DNA of 16,050 nucleotides, taken from the NCBI GenBank assembly GCA_027575765.1, contig JANBPT010001034.1, forward strand, positions 1 through 16,050. The letters are read 5' to 3'. This document shows positions 7,453-15,990 of this stretch, in pieces (the first letter of the stretch is position 1; the number at the start of each line of letters is the position of its first letter). Origin of the DNA: Tieghemiomyces parasiticus (taxonomy: Eukaryota; Kickxellomycota; Dimargaritomycetes; Dimargaritales; Dimargaritaceae). Under the pieces are notes generated by a model. It was not told the origin of the DNA. It saw only the letters and a program-made list of their open reading frames with translations, and searched no databases. A program made the translations under genes and the position numbers.

Positions 7453-9210
7453 TTAGCCCCGTCGACTTTCAGAGAGGTGTCGGTTAAGGGTGGTCAGCTC
7501 CTGGTGGATCTGGCGTAACGACTGCAGCACCTCGCGCTGGAACCCTTCGGTGCTCGCCTGCGCCTCGCGTTGCCACCCGTGAGCGGCGGTGATATCCTCG
7601 ACTATACGGCTTAGATTTTCAGCGGGCCCTTCCGATAAGAAGGTCGTTTGGTGGGCCACACGCGGGGATAACGGGACGGAGCGCGGTTGGTTAATGGGGA
7701 GGTTGGTGCTTAAGGGCCCCGCCGGTCGGGGTGCGGAGCGAAGGGAATGAGCCGAGCGCAGGTCGGGAAAAGGAGTGGTGGTGGTGGTACTGGGGTGAGC
7801 GTGGTCCTGTAGGGGAGGCTGGCCGGCCTCGGCGTAGCTGCCCCCGGAGTGAAAGGGTGGCCAAAAAGACACGCGGCCGCCGTCCGACCACCGGCGGGCC
7901 CGTTCGTACGTTGGTATCTGGACCGTCAATGCCGATGGTGGTCTGTGTAGATGGTTGGGAAGAGGTGTAGGAATCGTGATGGGTGGCTGAGAACATGGCA
8001 CGGGGCATACGGTAGAACCGGACGAACTGGGTTGTGGAGTAGGGGATAGGTGCGGTTCCCAACCAGCTCCGGACACTTCGTGGCGACTTGTGGTGCCTGG
8101 AACGTGAGGATCGTAATGGACTTGCTGTGCTCTGGTGGGCAGTTCCGAGGCTGGGGGGCCCAAATCAACGAGTTGTCGCCGCCGCTTGTATGGGTCCTCA
8201 GCGTGAGAGACGCCCACTGCATTTGATTGATTAAGCCTCCGTTTTACCGGGGACATGCTACCCCCGCCGGCCACCGCTGGTAGGGAACCCCTCGATAGCA
8301 ACGGGTTGGAGTCCACGCGATCGATAGGCCGGGAGGGTGAGGAACTGCGTGATTTACTGGGCCAGGCTTCCGATGGCATTGGCCGCTTGGCCGGGACGGC
8401 CGGGGATTGTACGGGGGAGGCATGGGTTTGCGACGGCGCCAACACGGGGCTAAATACTCTGTCCAGTTCCGCCAACCAGAGTGTCGTGCCAGATGATGGA
8501 GTTGATGGTGTACGGCCGTCAGCGGGATCGCGGAGTTCCAAAAACCACCTTAACATCTCGAACCAGTAGCCAAAGAGCTCATTGGAGCCGGGGGTCACTG
8601 TCATGACCTGACTGCACTCCGTTCGGATAGTCGACCACAAATGGTGTAGGTCAGTAGGCGTCTGGTAAATCCAAATCTGTGGTGTGTGGCGACGCAGGAC
8701 GTTGAGAAACCCGAGAATCTCACCCGCCGACCATGTCGGGGCCCCCCGGTAACCGCTGCGTTGGAAAATAGCCAGGGTTTGGCGGTAGTAGGTGTGGAGT
8801 GCCGTGAACTGGGCGGCTCGGGTTGGTGGTGAAAAGGACGGCGTGGAACCCTTGGGGTGCGGTACTGACGGTAGCTGTGATGGGGCAAGGTGGACCACGG
8901 GTGATACCGGGGTGAGCGCATCCGGTGTTGTCTGTACGAGGGCCGCAGCGGTGCGTGGGAGCGTGGTCGGCGGTACCAGCCGTATTGGCCCGCTCGGGAC
9001 GGCAGGGGTACGTAACGGGCTGAGAGGTGACGCCAGGGTGGGGTGGACAAGCCGAAGCGGTCGGAATGTGCTCACCGGCGGGATCACGGATAAAGGCGGT
9101 GGAGGCCTAACAATTGACATGGGCGTAGTATGTGATGGGCCCTTCGATCCAGTCGTCGTGGCAGGGGTAGGCGGTAGTTGTGATGAGAAGCCGTGGGGCA
9201 GCTGACTCAT
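7453..9210 (-). CDS. Unrecognised Pro/Ser/Thr-rich protein with Trp-rich helical block and basic clusters
   Basis: Frame of 585 residues, ATG with A at -3, ending in TAA, no introns needed. I do not recognise the family. Residues 1-131 are low-complexity Pro/Ser/Thr. Residues about 132-256 form the only globular-looking part: predicted helices rich in Trp, Tyr, Phe and Leu, for example TALHTYYRQTLAIFQ (136-150), GEILGFLNVLRR (163-174) and LFGYWFEMLRWFLELRD (212-228). Residues 257-520 return to Pro/Ser-rich sequence with an RSSSPSR stretch (288-294) and basic clusters VKRRL (322-326) and YKRRRQ (341-346), which could serve nuclear import. The last 55 residues (about 530-580) look like a single amphipathic helix or short coiled coil. 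There is no signal peptide or membrane segment. This layout suits a nuclear regulatory or scaffold protein, but that is inference. The long frame, coding-like third positions and predicted structured block argue that it is real. Confidence 0.8.
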   Translation of the reverse strand: MSQLPHGFSSQLPPTPATTTGSKGPSHTTPMSIVRPPPPLSVIPPVSTFRPLRLVHPTLASPLSPLRTPAVPSGPIRLVPPTTLPRTAAALVQTTPDALTPVSPVVHLAPSQLPSVPHPKGSTPSFSPPTRAAQFTALHTYYRQTLAIFQRSGYRGAPTWSAGEILGFLNVLRRHTPQIWIYQTPTDLHHLWSTIRTECSQVMTVTPGSNELFGYWFEMLRWFLELRDPADGRTPSTPSSGTTLWLAELDRVFSPVLAPSQTHASPVQSPAVPAKRPMPSEAWPSKSRSSSPSRPIDRVDSNPLLSRGSLPAVAGGGSMSPVKRRLNQSNAVGVSHAEDPYKRRRQLVDLGPPASELPTRAQQVHYDPHVPGTTSRHEVSGAGWEPHLSPTPQPSSSGSTVCPVPCSQPPITIPTPLPNHLHRPPSALTVQIPTYERARRWSDGGRVSFWPPFHSGGSYAEAGQPPLQDHAHPSTTTTTPFPDLRSAHSLRSAPRPAGPLSTNLPINQPRSVPLSPRVAHQTTFLSEGPAENLSRIVEDITAAHGWQREAQASTEGFQREVLQSLRQIHQELTTLNRHLSESRRG

Positions 9211-9803
9211 AATGAAGTCAAGCGACAGGCTAAGGAGAAATTATAGTTACGAGGCATAGGGTAATCGAGTTAACGTACGCTCCGATCGTTACTGACTATC
9301 GGGTATGTTAATATAAGTTCTAAGCGGGCGGGAACGACCTGGATAATAGTGTAAGAGATGACGGGCGTATGTGAAATTGGAGCGAGAGGGTATGCCATTA
9401 GCACCTGGGCCCGAGAACACAGCCCGCCGGTAACCAGATTATATATCGAATGACCTGTCCAAGGGCTACCTTTAGTGTAGAAATAGCGTCTCTACAGGCG
9501 CTGCTGGCCGTCCTAATTAGAAACAATAGGCCATCATCGAAGTTCGCCATTGTCTATATTGTCCTGAATGAACAATCCGTTACGCCAGAAGGACTGGTTT
9601 CACCAGCGTGGGATCTTAGAGGGTAAGGGGTATAAAAAAAAAGGGAGAAACCCCGGTGGACCACACTAGACCCAATTTAGATTTCAGGACTGAATTCATG
9701 GTGGTAACATTTATCCTTCCCCCCTTCCAGATATCCAAAGGCTATGTCTTCGGGGATTTTTCTGGCCTTTCTGCATCGGAACCCCCCCTTGTCTCCCTGC
9801 AGC

Positions 9804-9820
9804 TATCCCTGTAAGGGATA
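9804..9820. repeat. 7-bp perfect inverted repeat beside the AT tract
   Basis: TATCCCT (9804-9810), spacer GTA, then AGGGATA (9814-9820) form an exact inverted repeat. The right arm runs into the alternating AT tract, so the two structures overlap and could form alternative cruciforms. Confidence 0.6.
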
Positions 9821-9837
9821 TATATATATATATATCC
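9816..9837. repeat. (AT)9 microsatellite in a 22-bp perfect palindrome
   Basis: Nine AT dinucleotides (9818-9835) are flanked by GG and CC, making the whole 9816-9837 interval self-complementary. Such tracts extrude cruciforms easily and vary in length between strains. No gene lies within 600 bases. Confidence 0.9.
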
Positions 9838-12054
9838 TCCCCGATTCTCACCACAGTTCCCACACAGTGCAGGCCGATTCGATTAAAGTAGGCTTCCCCC
9901 TTATGTTTTGGAAATAAGATGAGAACAATGCGACAATACTTATGATGCACATGGAACCTGGGCACGTAACGGTGTGTGGTGGGGGCGTAGGTAGGCTTTG
10001 CTTGTTGCTCCTGACGTAGTCGATGGGAAATCTATTTCGAGCTAATTTTCTGAACTGACATGCCCGCGGGCCCTGACAATAGGCTACGTTGGCCAGAATC
10101 TAATCCCTCAGGCTGCCCGGTGGTTTATATACTGCGACAGGTGAGCCCCCAGTGGAGACTACTCTTCAATGGGTCCGCTCTTCCCATGGCTGCACCGCAT
10201 CTAATAGCGAAATTTTATAGGAACGTAGACGCCGTCGCATCAGAATGCATCTCAAGCGGGTGTAGGGGTCGGAATCCTATTGTTGTATCAAGGTGGGTCG
10301 GAATAGATTGGTTGCCAGGGTCTGGTACCTGACTTCCATTGTGATAAGGATAGTTCCTGCTGCGGCATGTAAGCGCCCGTGTTCCAGGGAGGGAGAGGGG
10401 GAGTTTGAGTTGGTACTTTCATGCGACGCACATGACTGTCACCCCGCCTTGGCCGCTAACTATCGGCAGTACCGCTAAGGGTCAACGTCAGGGCACCGAG
10501 GACTGACTGAGGATAGCCACTACCACGGGCGAGCATATCAGCTCTAAGTATCTTTTTTCAAAGGGCCTGATATTTTACTACTTAGCTTCACTGATGACAG
10601 GACTTTAACTTACCTTTCACAATTGTAGACGTGGGAAAATGAAGAGCAGCTGGACCTAGGCTGTGTTAAGGAATGGAGGTAATATTATCCTTCAATAACA
10701 TACTCTAATGAATAAATCTAGGAATGCGGTGCTTGCAGCAATTGAACTCCACTGATACGATCGAGCAGGGTACAACGCAGAAGATCGGCCAACGTGTATA
10801 TAATGGATAGACCACAGTACCTTTTCTTTTGGTATACACGTAAGGCTATACTGCCCACGATAACCCTGTCTATACCTGGTTTGGCATGCCCTGGCGATCC
10901 ACGTTTGGGGTTTTCACCTCATCCTGTTACGGTTCTATACCGTGCGACTAGTCAGAAGGTAACTAATACCATGGTGCAGCCCTCAGGAAGTATAAAACTA
11001 AGGTTAATGACCGGCGTTATCGGTAGCCGCAACCACGACCAGATAAGGGTACATCCCATTCGATTGACCACTAAGCACTTTGACGTACAATTAGGTTGTG
11101 GCTAACTATCCTGGCCGAAGGCACTGGGTTGGGCGAAGGGTGGCTGAGCCCATATGGTCGCTTCCTGGACTGTGACTAAACCTTGTAAAACTAAAAAAAA
11201 CCCTTTTGAGCCGAGCCCACCGGTGGAGCGGTATCTAGGCCAGTCCTTACACGTCTCCACTACTCCCACATTATTCTCGCCGGCCTGGGTTCCTGAGCGG
11301 AATGTAGGTTCCAGGCTTTGATAGTTCTGCTGTCCAGTGGTTCTAGCTACTGTGTAACCCTCACTTTGAAGCACATGTACAGTCCCGACTCCGGAAGTAC
11401 GTCTGCCACGGTGCAACTTCATGTTTCAGGGTTGTCATTTACCGCATGCCAAGTCAGCTACGGGCCGTCAGAAACATGGAAGGCGCCTCTCACATCGCAA
11501 CTTGTGTCACCACTCCCCCTTCTTCGACGATCAGACAGCCACGCTGTGATTTATTTCGTTCCGAGGATGCCGAGTGGGCCTACACCTCGCAATCCAAGCA
11601 AGGAGGGGCGAGGCGGCGTAAGAGTGGCGCGGTTTCACAGGTTAGTATTTCCCCAAAAAAGAACACGACTGTCCAGTTTAGGAAGGCATATAACTCGTCC
11701 TCTCTGACATTGCGTGTACGTAGGTGTCCTTCTTTAACCCCTGTCTATCGAGAACCATTGGGCCGCCCGAAGGCTGGTGTTACAGCGAATGGCGCGAATT
11801 CGGGGCCTCCTCTTGAAAAACCGCGACGTATGGGGCGGATTAAAGGCGATTTCAAAAGTTGGAGACCCGTCGCATTTAAGCAGAGGCTGTGGCGGGTACC
11901 ACAAATCGAGTGCGGAGAGGGTGAGAGGTGATTATTATTTTTTATGACGCTCATTTGAAAATGAAGACCGAGAATGGTCGAGTTGTGCTACAATGTCGGT
12001 GCTGACTATACAAACCCCGTTTAGGAAATCCATAGTATTGGGTGCCGATCGAGT

Positions 12055-12070
12055 CGTAGGTAGTCCTACG
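12055..12070. repeat. Short hairpin-forming inverted repeat
   Basis: CGTAGG (12055-12060), a four-base loop TAGT, then CCTACG (12065-12070). The stem is six perfect base pairs with no adjacent T-run or gene end, so there is no reason to call a terminator. It may be chance. Confidence 0.4.
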
Positions 12071-12925
12071 CGAGCCGATTCTCTAATTCAGACAGCAACC
12101 CCCTTGCCTTGACCAAACGCAATTGGACATGTAAGAAAGGTGTATGGCTCAATCGGGAGGATGGTATACGTGACCCACATGGGTACACTGTCAAGGGAAT
12201 CCGTTTGCCCATTCACCATTTGAGCGGGAGGTCGTCTGCGGTATGTACGACCAGTAAGCGCAGGAGGGGGGGTGCTACCCTGGGGATATCGGCACCACGC
12301 CAACGCTTGGGGTAAGGGCTGAATTAGACTGGCAATAGAGATACGGCCTGTCTCACTGGTCGCTACGATCTACGCTAGTGGCACCCTAAACGCAATTGGG
12401 CCCTGAAAGATGATACACTGGTTCTTTCATCTCATCGTATCGAGACGGCGTGTCTAGAAGGCAAGCTGATCTATTAGGTAACGGCGAGTCGTGATCTGCT
12501 CCAGTAATCGGTACCTCTATCCGCTCATCCTTTAAGAGAATAGGTATACCCAAATGTATCTATTATGACCCCCCCCCCTCTGGCCCTCAGCGACAAAGGT
12601 TTTGTCGTTTCACAAGGCAGGTCCCTCCGCTAACACACAGCTACTTAGCTTGACTACGGTTCGGAAGAAACAGAGTGGATCACCTATACCACCGTGGTGA
12701 ATGGCTACTTTTGGCCAGCTTCCGTTCCGCACTGGCCCATGGATCTTTCCCATCAAGGAGGGGTAAAGGCGTACGGCTGGACGGCGGGTGGGTAGCATGT
12801 CTCGATCGCCTGTCAGCGGTATGTCATTTCAATGCTAAAGGGGGTAGAGGAGGAGCAAGAGGATAACAGGCGCTGGTCGGCCAAGCTTCCGGAATAATTT
12901 CCTCGCGGACCATGCCCTAATGCCA

Positions 12926-12933
12926 TATAAAAG
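12926..12933 (+). promoter_or_regulatory. TATA box of the small secreted-protein gene
   Basis: TATAAAAG is a very good match to the eukaryotic TATA consensus, 157 bases before the ATG at 13090. A pyrimidine-rich stretch including eleven consecutive C (13039-13049) lies between, as expected for a fungal leader. A palindromic TTCCGGAA is at 12887-12894, about 40 bases upstream. Confidence 0.6.
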
Positions 12934-13089
12934 AGCCTGACCACGGCCAACTGTTAGTGGTAAATCAGACCCACCCATCTACTCCAGCTAACATCATCCG
13001 CTCACCCTTCTTCCTGTTTCGAAGTCCCCGCGTCACTTCCCCCCCCCCCTCTCCAGCCCGACTTTACCTATCCCCGACCAGTATCCGCC

Positions 13090-13353
13090 ATGCGTGTTTT
13101 TTCGCTCGTCATTGCCGGCCTTACCGCTGTAATCACCGTGTCCGCCTCCAACTCCGACAAAATGAATATTAACTACATTAACGGAGATGGAAACAAGGAC
13201 TCTGGGTCGAACTCTGGCCAAGGAGGATACCACTACACCGGTAGCTACTCGACGGATCCGAACCATAGCACCATTAATGCATACTATGCGAAAATCGCCA
13301 GGGAAAAGGCTGCGAAGCAGGCTCGTAATGCGAAGGGCAAGGCTAAGCAGTAA
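13090..13353 (+). CDS. Small probable secreted protein with lysine-rich tail
   Basis: An 87-residue frame ending in TAA; the start context GCCATGC is favourable. Residues 1-19 look like a signal peptide: Met-Arg, a hydrophobic core (VFSLVIAGLTAVITV) and a Ser-Ala cleavage site before Ser20. The mature part of about 68 residues has two halves. Residues 20-66 are Asn/Gly/Ser/Tyr/Asp-rich and probably flexible (for example GQGGYHYTGSYSTD, 43-56). Residues 66-87 are a basic, Ala/Lys-rich helix with seven Lys and two Arg. There is no cysteine, no Lys-Arg processing site and no membrane segment. A TATA box upstream and AATAAA downstream fit an expressed single-exon gene. I do not recognise a family. 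It could be an effector-like, cell-wall-associated or surface-binding protein; the basic tail could bind polyanions. Function is unknown. The short length leaves some doubt that it is real. Confidence 0.65.
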   Translation: MRVFSLVIAGLTAVITVSASNSDKMNINYINGDGNKDSGSNSGQGGYHYTGSYSTDPNHSTINAYYAKIAREKAAKQARNAKGKAKQ

Positions 13354-13504
13354 TCCTCCCTATATACCAATGGTGTGCTCGCCCGTGATGGCTACGGATT
13401 CCTCGTTGATCGGTATCTGACCCTCTTGGCAAAGAGCAGTTTCATTTAAGTAAGGCAACAGTGCCAGTTTTTTATTGGGCGATCCCTTTTTTTTGCTTGG
13501 CTGA

Positions 13505-13510
13505 AATAAA
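13505..13510 (+). terminator. Polyadenylation-type signal AATAAA
   Basis: Exact AATAAA on the plus strand, about 150 bases after the stop codon of the small secreted-protein gene and just after T-rich stretches (13468-13473 and 13487-13494). Position and strand fit the 3' end of that transcript. The hexamer alone is common by chance. Confidence 0.4.
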
Positions 13511-14025
13511 TGCTGGATCGGAAAGAGGGGAAGATGCACTTTTTGCTGTGGTGGCGTATGCCTGACTGGCGGGTTATAGAGAACACATTAACATTTCACA
13601 AAGCCTCGGAGGATCAAGCCTATTGGGTAAAGATGGAGGCCGGCAAGCTGTAAGGGTGGCAGCTATATGGCCCCGCTCTCTAAATTCTCCTCTGCATCCT
13701 CTCTCCGGTATGTCCCATTCCCCTTCCTTTTTTAAGGTATCCCGCTGCCCTAGTCCCTGCAAGCTACACTTGCCCTCCCAAAGCACCGGCGACCGCCCCA
13801 TCGCTCGGTTGACTCCAGCCCGGCTTAAGCTTTCAATATGTAACTGATGCGATCGTTAACCTGGACTTTGAGCTATGGCTCACTGATTAATTGTTATTTA
13901 TTACTACTAGGAGATGTTCTTTTTCTATCCAACCTCTTGAGCTTATGACCTGCCGCCACACCGTAGAGAATGCCCATATTTTGCCTAGTCAGGAGGCCTC
14001 ACCAGGTGCCCAAGTGTGACGAGTC

Positions 14026-14358
14026 CTAGAATTCGAACTGAATAGGTACCATGTACCCAGTGGGATCATCATTCCGCCAGGTCACGTTTTCCATGTGCCA
14101 AGCGGACTCAATCAGCGCCCTATATCCGCATACCGTTTTTATTGTCCACGACGCCCATGGGCTGTTTACGTAGGGGAGGGGGGCAACTTGAACTCTTTGC
14201 GGAATGCTAGTTTGGCCCAGCGGGGCAAAATCACCACCACGGGTCGAGTTCCCCTGTAAACGGAATACCATGTAGCCGTCCAGGTTCGTCTGCCATGGCG
14301 ACCAATGACGTGCTGGCGGCCAGTGCACATGACCTGGTGCAATCCCCGGCTTTCCTTC
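14026..14358 (-). other. Open Trp-rich frame without an ATG start, doubtful
   Basis: A minus-strand frame of about 110 codons runs from just after a TGA near 14360 to a TAG at 14026. It has no ATG near its 5' end; internal Met codons leave at most about 80 residues. It is unusually rich in Trp (HWPP, HWSPW, SPWASW, ESAWH, VTWRN) and contains GYMV twice. It could be a decayed exon or a 3' exon of a gene with poorly visible splice sites. However, frames of this length are expected by chance several times in 16 kb, and codon choice is not biased like the flanking genes. Confidence 0.15.
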
Positions 14359-14553
14359 TCATTACTGCCATCAGTAAAGCCAAAGGTAGAGTCAGTTAGG
14401 TCGGATCAGCCCCATCACATTAGGCCCTGGGAGCTAAAGGGCCCATAATAACTGCCTGTACCCGTAAAGCCAGGTTCCAGAGTGGAGGGGAAAGATGAGA
14501 TTTCCGCCGTTGGGAAAAGGAGGAAGCGTGCCCGTAGTAGGCTAATGCCGTCA

Positions 14554-14581
14554 GGGACCGTGGGGGAGGGGGCGTGGGGGG
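14554..14581 (+). other. Canonical G-quadruplex motif
   Basis: Four G-runs on the plus strand with short loops: GGG (14554-14556), five-base loop, GGGGG (14562-14566), one-base loop, GGGGG (14568-14572), three-base loop, GGGGGG (14576-14581). This satisfies the usual G3+N1-7 rule. It lies in non-coding sequence about 1.4 kb upstream of the right-edge gene. Confidence 0.75.
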
Positions 14582-14990
14582 TAGAAAAGGCTTAAGGTCT
14601 GAAGCTACCAACAGGGTGACCTTTTTAAGGCAATGGAAACCGAAGGAGTTCACCAAGGTAAACCTGGTTGCTTTAGCTCACATGAAAAGGGAGTACATGG
14701 GCACACGTCAAATAAATCTCACGGTCTCAACTAGTCTGCCAGTCCTTGCAGGCCTGGCCCGCTAATGCTGATGGCGTTTATCTGGCTGTTATGGTGGGCA
14801 GCAAAGGATACCTCGCGAGTGGGGTGGCCATAGGCAGTTGTCTGTCCAGTCTTAACCCCGACATGGCTGGTACTTAGGGCGACCAGTAGCTGGGCACTCA
14901 ACGGTGGCGCGGCACCGTGGTCACACAATATCGACAAACAAATCATGAGTTGGGTAAGGAGTAGCATCCAAAGGCGACCCACCAAGCGTA

Positions 14991-15008
14991 GAGAGAGAGA
15001 GAGAGAGA
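14991..15008. repeat. (GA)9 microsatellite
   Basis: Nine perfect GA dinucleotides on the plus strand. It is probably length-polymorphic. It falls about 1 kb upstream of the right-edge gene, where polypurine/polypyrimidine tracts can act as promoter elements; that role is only a possibility. Confidence 0.85.
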
Positions 15009-15208
15009 AGGGGGAGACGACCGTTACAGGCCGTGGCGGAGCAGCGACTCCAGTACGGTGGAAACAGCACAGCCGGGTGACGTGGCGAGTCCAGGACCCT
15101 TCAGACCCAGGGTCCGGGGTAAGACAGATGCCATCAGGCGCAACGTGTAGAGCCTCTGCCGAGCCTGGCCATCTGTACACGGCAGCCGCTGTGGTTCAAT
15201 TAATTAGC

Positions 15209-15990
15209 ATGTCCTCCTCCGACGTCGTCAACACCACCGTCCCGCCTGGCCATGCACGCACCTTGGGTGACACGGCCATTGGTTTTGGCGGTCGGTCCAG
15301 TACTCCCCCCCCTTCTAGCCAGTATGACCTCCCCACAGCACCATAAGCTATGGCTAACGGACCCCCCTCCCGTCTAATGCCCATGGCTGCGCTGTCCCCT
15401 TCGCCCTCCACCACGATTTGCGGTCTATCGCCACTGTCCCAGCCAGCCCTGGCCGCCTCCGTCCCTCACCTCCATCAGCCCCTCGCTATTATCCACCCGC
15501 ACTCGGCCGTGCCGACAAGCTACTCGACCCGACCCGACCACGGCAGACCAGTGGAGTCTATGTCACCTGCACAATTGACAAATAGCTCCACACCACCCAA
15601 CTCTCCCTGCCCGGTTCTTACAGCCGCCATCAAGCCTGTCGTCTGACCTTCACACTCCTCCTCTCCCCTTACTTCTCCAGCCTGTCCTGCTAGCCATCGA
15701 CTTATTTTTAGCGAGCATACCCCCCGGCACGGCTGGACCTCTTTGTCTTTCTATATCCCCACTTCACGACAAGACGGCTCTACCCTCATTGCCTCCCCGC
15801 CAAGTCAGCAGTTCCCCGCATTCATACGGTCGGCCCACTCCGCCACCCTAGCCTATCAGGTTCCGCAATAAGTGGCCAGTCGCGCCCGGGGTCCTGACAA
15901 CCCGCCCTCTCCCATTCCTTACTCTCTGCTCCTACTTTGACCAGCTCTACCGCACCAGCGGCCTCCACCCCCCCCTCCTCCTCGCCCACC
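15209..15990 (+). promoter_or_regulatory. Pyrimidine-rich upstream region or leader with possible upstream ORFs
   Basis: The plus strand here is strongly C/T-rich over about 800 bases, ending in a CT-rich tract directly before the ATG at 15991. This is typical of a fungal promoter or 5' leader. Two ATG frames lie inside: 15209-15346 (45 codons then TAA) and 15350-15646 (98 codons then TGA). They are in the same phase, and that phase stays open again to a TAA at 15869-15871 and a TGA at 15938-15940. The translations are Ser/Pro/Thr-rich, which purine-poor sequence gives in any phase, so coding is not proven. They may be upstream ORFs of a long leader, remains of a broken gene, or exons with unrecognised introns. 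Confidence 0.4.

Larger units (their letters stand above)
9211..13089. other. Gene-free intergenic region of 3.9 kb
   Basis: This lies between two divergently transcribed genes, so both promoters should be inside it. A TATA-like sequence for the 7453-9210 gene is at 9439-9445 (TATATAA on the minus strand), with a CCAAT on the minus strand at 9376-9380, both weak. The TATA box of the small secreted-protein gene is at 12926-12933. Open frames up to 161 residues (11446-11931 plus) exist but show no domain or codon bias. Also present are the hairpin plus (AT)9 tract at 9804-9837, a six-bp hairpin at 12055-12070, and a run of ten C at 12569-12578. I see no transposon ends, tRNA or long repeat. Confidence 0.6.
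13354..15208. other. Intergenic region downstream of the small secreted-protein gene
   Basis: No credible gene. The first 160 bases are the 3' flank of the small gene. The rest is mixed sequence with short open frames in all phases. One minus-strand, Trp-rich frame (14026 to about 14358) is noted separately. A G-quadruplex motif is at 14554-14581 and a GA dinucleotide tract at 14991-15008. Confidence 0.55.

Noticed and set aside
8792..9205. 137-codon plus-strand frame opposite the 585-residue gene
   Set aside because: Gly/Val/Thr-rich shadow of the Pro/Ser-rich N-terminus on the other strand.
10794..11105. 103-codon plus-strand frame with TATATAA at 10797-10803
   Set aside because: The TATA-like sequence overlaps the only early ATG, so it cannot be its promoter; the translation looks random.
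11446..11931. 161-codon plus-strand frame
   Set aside because: The longest frame in the gene-free region, but about one such frame is expected by chance; mixed codon use, no domain or signal peptide, and an overlapping 129-codon frame in another phase.
12115..12399. Direct repeat AAACGCAATTGG at 12115-12126 and 12388-12399
   Set aside because: Several exact 12-base repeats are expected by chance in a window of this size; the flanks do not match.
14026..14040. tRNA-like TTCGAAT on the minus strand
   Set aside because: The five bases on either side do not pair to make a T-arm and no acceptor or anticodon arm can be drawn. Other TTCGA sites in non-coding DNA also failed.
14731..15180. 149-codon minus-strand frame
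   Set aside because: Starts at GTG, not ATG, and its Ser-Leu repeat is just the (GA)9 tract read on the other strand.
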